Notes: generated from the sequence alone by a model not told the origin. Counted from the stretch's first letter, positions 49,025 to 57,632 are shown. The stretch: DNA of 64,000 nt from Planctomycetota bacterium (GCA_028281765.1 JANQJF010000021.1:1-64000), one strand, 5' to 3'. A program made the numbers and translations.

Positions 49025-51148
49025 ATGGCCAACCCTCTCGCTAAGAGTCTGATCGGGATCGTCGCCGCACTCGTTGCGGCCGGATCCGTTTCAGCGCAAG
49101 AAGACCTCTTCAATGAGGCCGTCCGCAAGCTGCGCACGAACAAGCCCGATGAGGCTCTCGCGAAGCTGCAAGAGTACCTCGCCACGAACCCCGGCAACGA
49201 AGAGGCGTTCGACCTCTGGAAGAAGACGGACGCTGCCGTCTTCCAGGCCCTGGTCATGCAGGGTGGTGAGTTCGAGACGATCGCGAACCACCTGATGACG
49301 ATCGCGACGATGGGTCGTCGAGAGATCTCGCGCGACATGGACACGATCCGTGGCCTCGTCGACACCGCCACGAGTGGCGGCGACTACGGCGCGCGCATGA
49401 AGGCGATCTCCGAGCTGGTCACGAGCCACTCCGAGTTCGCGGTGCCCGCCCTGCTTGAGAAACTCGGCAACGCCGACGACGACCAGGGTCAGAACTACGG
49501 CCTGCTGGCGCTGAGCCACATCGGTTCGCCGGCGGTCATGCCGCTCGTCGAAGCGCTCTCGAGCGACGATGAACTGCTGCGCCGCAACATCGCCGCCGCG
49601 CTCGTCCACATCGGTGACAAGCGCGCCGCCGCCGCCCTCGCGAAGCTCGCGAGCGCGGACTCGAGCGAAGCCGTGCGCGACGTCGCGCGTGCCGGCCTGG
49701 CCAACTTCGGTGTCGCCGCGGGTGCGAGCCCGGTCGACATCTACACGCGCGACGCGCGTGACTACCTGACCGGCGTCGGCCTTCGCGGCCTCGCGGTTTC
49801 CGAAGTCGTCTGGAGCTGGGGTGACGGTGCCCTCGTCGCACAAGACGTGCCGGCGCAGGTCTACCACCTCGAGCTCGCGAAGAAGGCCGCTCACGAGGCG
49901 ATGCGCCTCGATCCGGCCAACGACGACGCCAAGACGCTGCTCGCGCGCTCCTACCTCGCGCAGTCCGCGGCGATCAAGGACTCGCTCGCCGCGAACCCGG
50001 ACGACGAAGGTCTCCAGGCCCTCGCCGCGAAGATCCCGTCCCTGAACATGGTCGCGATGACGACCGGCCCGGACACGCTGCGTCGCGCGTTGACCGAGTC
50101 GATCAGCGATCAGATGTTTCCGGCCGCCGTCGCCGCGATCGAAGCCCTCGGCAACGCCGAGTCGCGCGATTCGCTCAACGGCTCGCCGTTGCTCGCCGCG
50201 GTCACGAACGACGACGCGAGCGTCGGCTATGCCGCCGCCCTCGCCGTCACGAAGATCGCCGGTGGTTCGGCCAACGTCCCGAACTCGGCCGACGTGGTCG
50301 CCGTTCTCGGCCGCGCGGTCAACGAGCAGGGCCGTCGTCTGATCCACATCGTCGGTGGTGGCGACATCGCCATGCGCGCCGCGAAGAACGCGAGCTCCGG
50401 CAAGGGTGGCACGTGGGTCAACGCCTCGTCGAACGCTCAGACCGGCATCGCCGCGATCTACGGCTCGCCCGACTTCGACATCGTCATCGTCAACGAGACG
50501 CTGACCGGCGGTCACCCGCGTGACGTCATCAGCCTCGTCCGCAAGAACTCGCCGAACGCGAAGATCCTGCTGGCCACCTCGAACGAGGAGAAGGCGAGCG
50601 AGAACTACGACGGCATCGTCGACGGCTTCATCGCGAGCCAGCTGACGGGTGAGATCCTCGAAGCCAAGGCCAACGAGCTCGTCGAGGTCTTCGACCCGCG
50701 TCGCGCCAAGGCCAACGAGGTCGCCGTCGCCGCGAGCAACGCGCTCCACAAGCTCGCTTCGAGCAAGATCGACGTCGGCGCCGCGCTCGAGAGCCTGCAG
50801 AACCAGCTGCAGCGCAACGACGCGGTCGCGATCCCCGCGGCCGGCGCGCTCGGCCAGGGCGGCAACGAGGGCAACCTCGGCGCGCTCGGTGCGATCCTCG
50901 GTGGCGACGGCAGCGTCGAGCTGAAGACTGCGTGCGCGAACGCCATCGGCGCGATCCTGTCGCGTTCGGCTTCGGTCCCGACCGAGTGCTTCGAAGCCCT
51001 CAGCGCGATCGCCAACGACGCGAACGCCGACGCCGGCCTCCGCGCCGCCGCGGTCACCGCGCTCGGCAAGGGCAAGCTGGCTCCGGGCGAGCGCCTGAAG
51101 CTGGCCGAGCTGCTGCGCACCGTCGCGGCCGCCGGCGACGAGCTCTGA
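49025..51148 (+). CDS. Exported HEAT-repeat protein with receiver-like domain
   Basis: A 707-residue protein. Signal peptide MANPLAKSLIGIVAALVAAGSVSAQ ends at residue 25. Residues 26-65 are TPR-like (AVRKLRTNKPDEALAKLQEYLATNPGNEEA). HEAT-type alpha repeats follow around 110-240 (AVPALLEKLGNADDDQGQ, AVMPLVEALSSDDELLRRNIAAALVHIGDKRA), with a second set near 600-707 (AVAIPAAGALGQGGNEGNLGALGAIL). In between (about 440-560) the segment GRRLIHIVGGGDIAMRA... DFDIVIVNETLTGGHPRDVI... AKILLATSNEEK has the beta-alpha pattern of a receiver domain but lacks the phospho-acceptor Asp. A terminator follows. Probably a scaffold; function unknown. Confidence 0.85.
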   Translation: MANPLAKSLIGIVAALVAAGSVSAQEDLFNEAVRKLRTNKPDEALAKLQEYLATNPGNEEAFDLWKKTDAAVFQALVMQGGEFETIANHLMTIATMGRREISRDMDTIRGLVDTATSGGDYGARMKAISELVTSHSEFAVPALLEKLGNADDDQGQNYGLLALSHIGSPAVMPLVEALSSDDELLRRNIAAALVHIGDKRAAAALAKLASADSSEAVRDVARAGLANFGVAAGASPVDIYTRDARDYLTGVGLRGLAVSEVVWSWGDGALVAQDVPAQVYHLELAKKAAHEAMRLDPANDDAKTLLARSYLAQSAAIKDSLAANPDDEGLQALAAKIPSLNMVAMTTGPDTLRRALTESISDQMFPAAVAAIEALGNAESRDSLNGSPLLAAVTNDDASVGYAAALAVTKIAGGSANVPNSADVVAVLGRAVNEQGRRLIHIVGGGDIAMRAAKNASSGKGGTWVNASSNAQTGIAAIYGSPDFDIVIVNETLTGGHPRDVISLVRKNSPNAKILLATSNEEKASENYDGIVDGFIASQLTGEILEAKANELVEVFDPRRAKANEVAVAASNALHKLASSKIDVGAALESLQNQLQRNDAVAIPAAGALGQGGNEGNLGALGAILGGDGSVELKTACANAIGAILSRSASVPTECFEALSAIANDANADAGLRAAAVTALGKGKLAPGERLKLAELLRTVAAAGDEL

Positions 51149-51171
51149 TCCTCGTCAGGACGAACAGTCGG

Positions 51172-51197
51172 AACGGGAGCCCTCGCGGCTCCCGTTT
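51172..51197 (+). terminator. Rho-independent terminator of the HEAT-repeat gene
   Basis: AACGGGAGCC (51172-51181) pairs with GGCTCCCGTT (51187-51196), followed by T. It is 23 bases after the stop codon. Confidence 0.7.
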
Positions 51198-51271
51198 CTG
51201 TGTACCCGGCCTTGCCCGGGACCGCGGCGAAAGCTAGCTTTCTCGCCCCTCGGCCGATCGCCGAGACCCAC

Positions 51272-51343
51272 GCCCGAGTAGCTCAGTGGCAGAGCAACGC
51301 ATTCGTAATGCGTAGGTCGCGAGTTCGACTCTCGCCTCGGGCT
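51272..51343 (+). tRNA. tRNA-Thr (anticodon CGU)
   Basis: Acceptor arms GCCCGAG and CTCGGGC pair over seven bases, with a single discriminator T after them. The D-arm contains GCTCAGTGGCAGAGC, the anticodon stem is ACGCA/TGCGT around the loop TTCGTAA (anticodon CGT, reading ACG, threonine), and the T-arm is GCGAGTTCGACTCTCGC. The 3' CCA is not encoded. It is followed immediately by a terminator. Confidence 0.95.
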
Positions 51344-51350
51344 CAACCCA

Positions 51351-51379
51351 AAGGCCGCGCCCCAAAAGCGCGGCCTTTT
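51351..51379 (+). terminator. Rho-independent terminator after tRNA-Thr
   Basis: AAGGCCGCGC (51351-51360) pairs with GCGCGGCCTT (51368-51377) across a CCCAAAA loop and continues into T residues. It ends the tRNA-Thr transcript. Confidence 0.8.
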
Positions 51380-51391
51380 CTCGTTCCCGGG

Positions 51392-51506
51392 TGACACATT
51401 CGTCTCCGTGCAAAACGCGACAGTGGACGTTACGTGGGCGTAACACTGCGAGTGTTACGCCCACGTAACGTCCACTGTCGCGTTTTGCACGGAGACGAAT
51501 GTGTCA
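51392..51506. repeat. Perfect 115-bp inverted repeat with nested hairpins
   Basis: Arms of 56 bases (51392-51447 and 51451-51506) are exact reverse complements around GCG. Each arm carries its own small palindrome, GTTACG-TGGG-CGTAAC and its complement, so the whole can form one long cruciform or two small REP-like hairpins placed head to head. The ends read TGACACATTC...GAATGTGTCA. I see no second copy in this window. It lies between the tRNA-Thr terminator and the end of the TraB-like gene; its 3' arm stops one base before the TraB-like stop codon. Confidence 0.95.
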
Positions 51507-51507
51507 G

Positions 51508-52491
51508 TCACTTCGACTCGTCGGGGCGCTTCGTGATGTCCCAGGCCATGAGCGTGCGCTCGCCGGACTTGCGGAAGCCGAAGTCGCGGATCAGCTTCCG
51601 CTCCATGTCGGGCATGTGGGCGGCGCCGTAGTAGATGCCGAGATTCTTCTTCCCCTCAGCCATCTGTTCGCGCAACACTTCGAGCGCGCGGTCGTTGCGG
51701 CCCTCGAGGAGAACCATGTCGTCGCCCTCCTCCTCGCCGCCGCCGAGCGCGAGCGCCTCGATCGCGGTCAGCTGCTCCGCGACCATCATGCGAAGCGTGT
51801 GTCGGCCGTAGCCCGAGCGCATCGCCTTGACGATGTCGAACTCGCGCGGCGCCTCGCCGTCGACCTCACGCTCGCGCTGCTCGGCCTGCATCTTCGACTG
51901 CCGCTGGATCATGTTGATCGCGATCGTCAGGATGCTTTCGTTGTTGGCCTCCATCGCGCGCGCCATGCCCTTCGGCGTCAGGTCGGCATGGACGAAGTTG
52001 TCCTTCGTGTAGTCGATGTTGTCGAGCTGGAACGACAGCTCCAGGCCCTTCGTCATCGCCTGCTGCAGAAGGCTGATCGGGTTGAATCCGCCCTTCTTCT
52101 TCGGCTCGCCCGGCTTCGGCCGCTTGTCCGGGTTCGCGACGAGCTCGTAGAGCAGCGCGTCGTAATTCTCGAACTCCTCGTTCAGCTCCTGGTAATGCCG
52201 CGCGTCCGCGATGTGCACCGACGCGATCAGGGACACTTTCGTGTCGTCCTTCTCGTAGGTGACGATCTTGACGTCGAAGCGACCGCTGTCGTCTTCGGTG
52301 CGCACGAACTCGGCGAACGTCGACGGCTCGAAGACGGCGGCCGTCGACGCGTCGGTCGGCTGGGACGTGGGTTGGCTCGTGGACGTGCCGGAAGTCGGGG
52401 TTCCGGGGCCGGTGACTTCCGCCTCTTCGGGGGTGCAGGCGGCGAGTGCGAGCGCGCCGATCAGCAGCGTGCACGTGGGGTTCGAACTCAT
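51508..52491 (-). CDS. TraB/GumN-like lipoprotein of unknown function
   Basis: A 327-residue predicted lipoprotein: signal peptide ends in lipobox LAAC-TPEE (Cys19), then a Thr/Ser/Pro-rich linker. The mature domain resembles the TraB/GumN fold: VSLIASVHIADARHYQEL near the start (the family's His/Glu-bearing GxxH-like motif), YDALLYELVAN, and late GIYYGAAHMPDMERKL. Some proteins of this family are proposed metalloproteases; the key residues here (His in VHIADARHY, Glu in LLYELV, the GAAHMP motif) are present. The gene's 3' end abuts the 115-bp palindrome. Start chosen by the lipobox. Confidence 0.78.
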   Translation of the reverse strand: MSSNPTCTLLIGALALAACTPEEAEVTGPGTPTSGTSTSQPTSQPTDASTAAVFEPSTFAEFVRTEDDSGRFDVKIVTYEKDDTKVSLIASVHIADARHYQELNEEFENYDALLYELVANPDKRPKPGEPKKKGGFNPISLLQQAMTKGLELSFQLDNIDYTKDNFVHADLTPKGMARAMEANNESILTIAINMIQRQSKMQAEQREREVDGEAPREFDIVKAMRSGYGRHTLRMMVAEQLTAIEALALGGGEEEGDDMVLLEGRNDRALEVLREQMAEGKKNLGIYYGAAHMPDMERKLIRDFGFRKSGERTLMAWDITKRPDESK

Positions 52492-52531
52492 ACCGACATG
52501 ATCGTCGAACCGGCGCCGAGCCGTGAGCAAA

Positions 52532-53587
52532 TCACGACCAATCGCGGCGGTACTTCAGCACGCGGTCGCGGATCTGCTGGTAGACCGCGGTCGTCGCGCG
52601 CACGTCGTGGCGGTTGTACTTCGCGATCATGCCGAGGTCGCCGCGCTCGTACGCCGGCGCGACCATCGAGCCGTCCATCTCGCCCTTCGGGCTCTCGATG
52701 CCGAGCGCCCAGCAGACGACGTCGAGGTTGGCGGGCCCTCGCCCGCGCTGCGACACCTGATCCAGCAGGTCGAGGTGGGGGCGCAGCGAGAAGCGGTTCG
52801 ACAGCAGGTCGACGCGCGAGTCGATGCCGTGCACGAGGCTGCGGCCGACGAGGAACGGCACGTCGAAGCCGCGCCCGTTGAAAGACACGACGGTGTCCGC
52901 GAGCGAAGCCAGTGTCCAGAACGAGCGCAGCAGCTCGGCCTCGCTGACGCTGCGGATCCAGTCGGGCGGATCTTCGAGCGGGTGGTCGGGATGCGGCACC
53001 GCGAGGACCGTGACCTGCTGCTCTTCGAGCGGCACCTCGCCCTCGCCGAACGCCAGCGTCACGACTTTGCCGAAGTACGGGGACAGCCCCATGATCGCGG
53101 ACTGGTCCATGTCCCGCCGTTTGGCGTGCTCCGTCAGCGACTTCACGATCGTCGCCGGCAGCTCGCGGATCTCGGTCGCCGGCACGGTCTCGATGTCGAA
53201 CACGAGCGACTTGCAGCGCAGCTCCGGCACCCACTCCGGAACCTCGCCGTAGAGCTGGGCCGGGGCGAAGCCCTCGTCGTCGCGCGCCGCCTCTCGCAGC
53301 TTCTGGATCGTCAGCTGCACGGTGCCCTGGTATTCGCCGGTCGTGAAGCCGACCTTGACCTCGTCGCCCGCGGTCAGCGAGCGCGCGGTCTCCATCGCGT
53401 CCTTCGAGGCCGGGTCGTCCCAGATCTTGCCGCCGACCGAGCCGCTCGCGTCGCCGATCTCGACGTCGAAGAACGGTCGACCCTGCGACGTCGTGCGGGC
53501 GTCGCACCGCCGCAGCATCGCGAAGCACGAGCCGACCGTATCCCGCGGCTGCTGCAGCACCTCGTCGATCGTCTGGAACAGCTGCAT
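52532..53587 (-). CDS. OB-fold domain fused to a DnaQ-like 3'-5' exonuclease (PolB-related)
   Basis: A 351-residue protein. Residues about 18-100 form an OB-fold nucleic-acid-binding module (GRPFFDVEIGDASGSVGGKIW, EVKVGFTTGEYQGTVQLTI). The rest is a predicted PolB-like RNase H-fold exonuclease: SLVFDIETVP (Asp131, Glu133, the metal-binding ExoI motif), VSFNGRGFDVPFL (ExoII) and YNRHDV (ExoIII). The start codon lies two bases after the aminotransferase stop, so the two genes are co-transcribed. Probably a single-strand nuclease in repair; no polymerase domain is present. Not recognised as a common stand-alone architecture. Confidence 0.85.
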   Translation of the reverse strand: MQLFQTIDEVLQQPRDTVGSCFAMLRRCDARTTSQGRPFFDVEIGDASGSVGGKIWDDPASKDAMETARSLTAGDEVKVGFTTGEYQGTVQLTIQKLREAARDDEGFAPAQLYGEVPEWVPELRCKSLVFDIETVPATEIRELPATIVKSLTEHAKRRDMDQSAIMGLSPYFGKVVTLAFGEGEVPLEEQQVTVLAVPHPDHPLEDPPDWIRSVSEAELLRSFWTLASLADTVVSFNGRGFDVPFLVGRSLVHGIDSRVDLLSNRFSLRPHLDLLDQVSQRGRGPANLDVVCWALGIESPKGEMDGSMVAPAYERGDLGMIAKYNRHDVRATTAVYQQIRDRVLKYRRDWS

Positions 53588-53589
53588 CG

Positions 53590-54765
53590 CTACTTGCTCA
53601 AGAATCCGCGGATTCGGTCGACGGCCTTCTCGAGGTCGTCCATCGACGCCGCGTAGCTCAGACGCAGGAAGCCCGGAAATGCGAACGCCGTGCCCGGGAC
53701 CGCCGCGACGAGCGCTTCGACGAGCAGCTGCTCGGTCAGCGCGACGTCGTCGATGCCGCGCGCCGCGCACGCTTCGCGCGCGTCGACGAGCGCGTAGAAC
53801 GCGCCCTGTGGACGGTCGAGCTTCAGGCCTGGGATCGCGTTGATCGCCTCGTGCAGGAACTGGCGTCGCTCGTCGAACGCGGCCTTACGCCGCTCGAACT
53901 CGGAGTCGTCCGCTTCGTTGCAGACCTCGAGCGCCGCTTCCTGGCTGATCGAGCACGGGTTGCCGATCGCCTGGCTCTGCAGCCGCGCGGCGGCGGCGAT
54001 CACGTCCTTCGGTCCCGCGAGGAAGCCGATGCGCCAACCCGTCATCGAGTGGCTCTTCGTGCCGCCGTTGACGACGATCGTGCGGTCGCGGCCCTTCTCG
54101 AACGACGCGGGCGAGACGTGCACGTTGTCGTCGTAGACGAGCCGCGCGTAGATCTCGTCCGACATGATCCACATGCCGGTCGCGTCGGCACCGTCGACCA
54201 TCGCCTCGATCTGGTCGCCCGTCGGCACCGCGCCGGACGGGTTGTTCGGAAAGTTGATCATGACGCCTTTCGCGTCGTGCTCCCGCGCGGCGTTCTCGAG
54301 GTCTTCGCGGGTCGGGATCAGCCCGTCGCTCGGCGTGACGTCGACCGGCACGCCGCCGACCATCTTGACCATCTCCGGATACGACGGCCAATACGGCGTC
54401 GGGAGCAGCACCCGGTCCCCCTCGTTGACGAGCGCCATCAGCGCCATCGTGAGGGCCGGCTTGGCTCCGGCGGTCGCCATGACCTCGTCCGGGGCGTAGT
54501 GCAGGTCGAACCGCTCAAACCACTTCGCGGCAGCCTTGCGCAGCTGTGGCGTGCCGGAGGCCGCCGTGTAGCGCGTCTTGCCGTCGCGGATGGCCCCGAC
54601 CCCCGCGTCCGCGATCGGCTCGGGCGTCGGGAAGTCCGGCTCGCCGGCGCCGAGGGAGATGACGTCCTGGCCGTCGGCCCGCATCGCGGCCGCGCGCGCG
54701 GAGATGGCGAGGGTGATCGAGGTCGAGATCTGCTGGGACCTCAGGCTGGTGGAGATGGCGCCCAT
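53590..54765 (-). CDS. PLP-dependent aminotransferase, class I (AspC-like)
   Basis: Fold-type I aminotransferase of 391 residues, acting on an aspartate-like or aromatic amino acid and 2-oxoglutarate. Visible hallmarks: LGAGEPDFPTPE near the N-terminus, NFPNNPSGAV (Asn-rich substrate loop), MSDEIYARLVYD with Asp203 and Tyr206, and the PLP lysine in TKSHSMTGWRIGF (Lys237). Subgroup I-gamma style as in AspC or related enzymes. It is the first gene of a minus-strand set with the exonuclease fusion downstream and is divergent from the large membrane protein. Substrate not assigned. Confidence 0.96.
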   Translation of the reverse strand: MGAISTSLRSQQISTSITLAISARAAAMRADGQDVISLGAGEPDFPTPEPIADAGVGAIRDGKTRYTAASGTPQLRKAAAKWFERFDLHYAPDEVMATAGAKPALTMALMALVNEGDRVLLPTPYWPSYPEMVKMVGGVPVDVTPSDGLIPTREDLENAAREHDAKGVMINFPNNPSGAVPTGDQIEAMVDGADATGMWIMSDEIYARLVYDDNVHVSPASFEKGRDRTIVVNGGTKSHSMTGWRIGFLAGPKDVIAAAARLQSQAIGNPCSISQEAALEVCNEADDSEFERRKAAFDERRQFLHEAINAIPGLKLDRPQGAFYALVDAREACAARGIDDVALTEQLLVEALVAAVPGTAFAFPGFLRLSYAASMDDLEKAVDRIRGFLSK

Positions 54766-54913
54766 GGTGTCGCTGATTGGGGGAAGTCGGGCCTTGTCGA
54801 GTCAGGCAGTAGAGCCGAACGGAGAGCGCCATTCGACGTGTTTTCCGCTGGCTCCGGAAGAAGCGGGGGTCAGCGTCGTCCCAGCCCCTTCTGGTGGGTA
54901 AGGTCCGCATCGT

Positions 54914-56956
54914 ATGAAGAAGAAGCTGAAGATCCTGGCCATCGTGCTCGGGGTGACCGTGACCCTTCTGCTGCTGTTCGTCACGGCGTTCATCTACAAC
55001 CCCACCGAGGGTTCGCTGGCGGACATGCGGGACGTCGTCCCGCGCAACATCCACTTCTTCATGCGGAAGACCGCGCTCGCGGAGGACTTCGACGAGTTCC
55101 CGACGCCGAAGTTCTGGGCCGAGTTCGCCGACTCGACGACCTGGCGGGATCTCCAGCGGATGCCGATGGTCAAGGAGCTCCAGAAGAAGGGCGGCGTCGC
55201 TTCGGCGATCGAGGAGATCCGCGGCGTCACTCAGGAGATCGCCGCGAACAGCGGCGGCTGGCTGAGCCTCAAAGATGACGTCCTCGGCACCGAGGTGATC
55301 GTCGCCGGCCGCTTCCAGGGACGAGACTTCGAGTCGTCGAAGTACTGCGCGTACTTCCGCGGCTCGTGGAAGGTGCGCTTCCTGTGGGGACTGCTCGGCT
55401 GGGGCTGGGTGCGCGATGAGGTCGCCGCGTCCGGCCCGACCCTCGAGCTGCTCGACGACGGGACGATGACCCTCGAGTCGAACGGGCAGACGTTCCACAT
55501 CGCGCGTCACCTGGACTGCGTGATGCTCAGCAACGACGAGGAGCTGCTGCAGAAGTCGATCACGCTCGCGCGCGGCGACGACGCCAGCGAAGACACGTTC
55601 GGCAGCAACGAGCAGTATCGTGACGGCATCGAGGCGCGGCTGCGCTCGTGGTCGGAGCTCAACGACGGCATGCGCATCGACGCGCTCGAGCTGTTCGCGC
55701 AGCCGGACGAGCTGTTCAAGATCACGTCGTGGGACGACGGCTGGCCGAACAAGCGTCACCCCGACGACATGAACGAGCGCGTGCTCGCGTCGTTCCTCAA
55801 CCTGAGCGGTTGGCGCTTCCTCAGCGGGTCGGTCGTCTTCGAAGAGAGTTCGCTGACCGCTCTCGCCCGCGTCGAACTCAACCGCAACAAACACACGGGA
55901 TTCCAGGCCGAGTTCTTCCGCGCCGAGTCGGCGCCGTACGAGGACTGGCTGCTGCCGTTCCTCGCGATGGTGCCGGAAGGCGTCGGGGGCGTGTCGAACC
56001 GCGGCGCGTGCGCCGCAGCGGCGTTGCGGATGAACGCGGCCGACTTCCTCGTCGAGATGTACGAAGCCCTGGATGATCAGAGCTTGATCGACGACCCGCT
56101 GCGCAAGACCGGCAAGTACACCGGAGCGCGCGCGCTGATCGACGAGTTGCGGACGGTGTTGCTGCCACGCACGGGTTTCGTGTTCATGCGGAAGCAGGAC
56201 CTGGGCGACGAGGTCGAGATCTTCGATCCGACGCCGGCGCCGCACTGGGCGTGGGTGTTCTGGCTGCGGCCCAACTCGCGTGGCGTGCTGCAGGAGCTGC
56301 GGAAGTACCTGTCCGACAACGCGACGAACCTCGGCTTCACGAAGGTCACCGACCTGCGACTGCCGGGCCTGTCCGACCCGTGCCGCGAGTTCATGAACCC
56401 GCACATCCCGGGCACGGGGGAAGTCGCGCTCCTGCTCTACGGCGACTTCTTCATCCTCGCGAACTCGAGTTTCGTCGCGCGCGACATGATCAGCGCCCGC
56501 CTCGATTCGAAGTCGCTTCTCCAGGACGACAACTGGGACATCTTCGAACGCGAGCTGCCGAGCCGCATCAACGGCTTCGTCTACGCGAACGGCGAGCGCC
56601 TCGGCAACGTCTTCTCCGACTACGTCCAGTCGATCGCCGACGAGTCGCGCACGCCGGACCCGGCGTGGGAGATGCAGAACCGCTCGCGCTTCGATCGGAA
56701 GGTCTTCCAGGCGAAGTATCGGCAGTACGGTTCGATTGCCCAGATTCCGGAGTCGCTGAAGCCGCAGTTCGACGCCGACGTCGCCAAGGAGATGGACCTC
56801 GCGTGGATCGACGAACGCGCCGCGTTCACGAAGTCGGATCGCGACCACTACGACCAGCTGCGCGTGATGTGCCGGATGCTGGACGCGGCGTATCTGCAGG
56901 TGGAGTTGGACCCGCAGTTCATCCAGCTGACGAGTGGGATCCTGTTGGAACGTTGA
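54914..56956 (+). CDS. Large membrane-anchored protein of unknown function
   Basis: A 680-residue protein. An N-terminal transmembrane helix (LAIVLGVTVTLLLLFVTAFIYN, about 10-30) with a Lys-rich start anchors a long extracytoplasmic domain. The opening VPRNIHFFMRKTALAEDFDEFP and the repeated pattern LASFLNLSGWRFLSGSVVF give an alpha/beta domain of unknown family; many Trp, Asp and Glu. It does not match a family I can name. It is divergent from the aminotransferase gene across 148 bases and is followed by a short toxin-antitoxin locus. Confidence 0.83.
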   Translation: MKKKLKILAIVLGVTVTLLLLFVTAFIYNPTEGSLADMRDVVPRNIHFFMRKTALAEDFDEFPTPKFWAEFADSTTWRDLQRMPMVKELQKKGGVASAIEEIRGVTQEIAANSGGWLSLKDDVLGTEVIVAGRFQGRDFESSKYCAYFRGSWKVRFLWGLLGWGWVRDEVAASGPTLELLDDGTMTLESNGQTFHIARHLDCVMLSNDEELLQKSITLARGDDASEDTFGSNEQYRDGIEARLRSWSELNDGMRIDALELFAQPDELFKITSWDDGWPNKRHPDDMNERVLASFLNLSGWRFLSGSVVFEESSLTALARVELNRNKHTGFQAEFFRAESAPYEDWLLPFLAMVPEGVGGVSNRGACAAAALRMNAADFLVEMYEALDDQSLIDDPLRKTGKYTGARALIDELRTVLLPRTGFVFMRKQDLGDEVEIFDPTPAPHWAWVFWLRPNSRGVLQELRKYLSDNATNLGFTKVTDLRLPGLSDPCREFMNPHIPGTGEVALLLYGDFFILANSSFVARDMISARLDSKSLLQDDNWDIFERELPSRINGFVYANGERLGNVFSDYVQSIADESRTPDPAWEMQNRSRFDRKVFQAKYRQYGSIAQIPESLKPQFDADVAKEMDLAWIDERAAFTKSDRDHYDQLRVMCRMLDAAYLQVELDPQFIQLTSGILLER

Positions 56957-57074
56957 GACGTTGAGCGCGGGGCGCGCAGGCGCGAGCGCAGGCGCACGTT
57001 CACGGGCACGGTAACAAGCTTGGGCCGGGTCCAGCCCGATGAGACAGGTTGCCCGGGTCGGGTGTCGACTTGAC

Positions 57075-57323
57075 ATGATGTCCGAGCCCGTGCGCAAACC
57101 GCCGCCTGGATTCTCCGACCTGTCCGTGGATCAGCAGATCGACTATCTGCAGCTGCTGTGGGACCAGATCGCGTCGGATTCGGATCGAGTGCCCGAGCCG
57201 GATTGGCACCAGGCCATTCTGGAGGAGCGGGCCAAGGCGCACCGCGATACTCCCCGCGATACGGCCTCGTGGGACGAAGTTCGTGAGCGGGTCTCGCGGC
57301 GCTTGCGAGAGCCGCCCGAGTGA
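57075..57323 (+). CDS. Addiction-module antitoxin (unstable-antitoxin family)
   Basis: An 82-residue antitoxin-like protein: DLSVDQQIDYLQLLWDQIASD near the N-terminus and DWHQAILEERAKAHRDTPRDTASWDEVRERV match the addiction-module antitoxin family (PF09720) that partners ParE/RelE-type toxins. Two ATGs occur in tandem (57075 and 57078). It overlaps the toxin start (GTGA). The partner toxin is frameshifted, so this antitoxin may no longer have a working target. Codon use and base composition around this locus are a little less GC-rich than in the neighbours. Confidence 0.82.
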   Translation: MMSEPVRKPPPGFSDLSVDQQIDYLQLLWDQIASDSDRVPEPDWHQAILEERAKAHRDTPRDTASWDEVRERVSRRLREPPE

Positions 57324-57611
57324 CGGTGGAGATTCGGTTTCGCGCAGTCGCCGAGCGCGACGCTACGGACGCTGCGATGTGGTTCGAGGCGCGGAGGTCC
57401 GGGTTGGGAGCGCACTTCATCGCTGAGCTGGACCGCCTGCTCGATCGCGTGCGTGAGTCGCCGCGGCAGTTCCCAGCCGTTGGAAGTGCGTGTCGGCGCG
57501 GTCACCTGCGACGGTTCCCACGTGTACTATCTGCTCGAAGAGGACGCCGTAGTCGTGATCGCGGTGCTGCACATGCAGCGACATCCCGATACGTGGCGCT
57601 CTCGTGAGTAG
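57320..57611 (+). pseudogene. Frameshifted ParE/RelE-type toxin
   Basis: The frame starting at GTG 57320 encodes an intact N-terminal ParE-like part (EIRFRAVAERDATDAAMWFEARR, LDRVRESPRQFPAVG) up to LRRFP, then runs into nonsense. A neighbouring frame reads HVYYLLEEDAVVVIAVLHMQRHPDTWRSRE and a stop at 57609-57611, precisely the conserved C-terminal half of the family. One base is missing or extra around 57515. The toxin is therefore inactive unless ribosomal slippage restores it; the antitoxin upstream is intact. A sequencing error is the main alternative. Confidence 0.8.
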
Positions 57612-57632
57612 TCTGATCCCACACGTCTTTCG

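Noticed and set aside
51392..51506. Interpretation of the palindrome as a CRISPR array or an IS inverted-repeat end
   Set aside because: There is only one repeat pair with a three-base centre, no spacer series and no transposase frame inside, so CRISPR or a complete insertion sequence is not supported.
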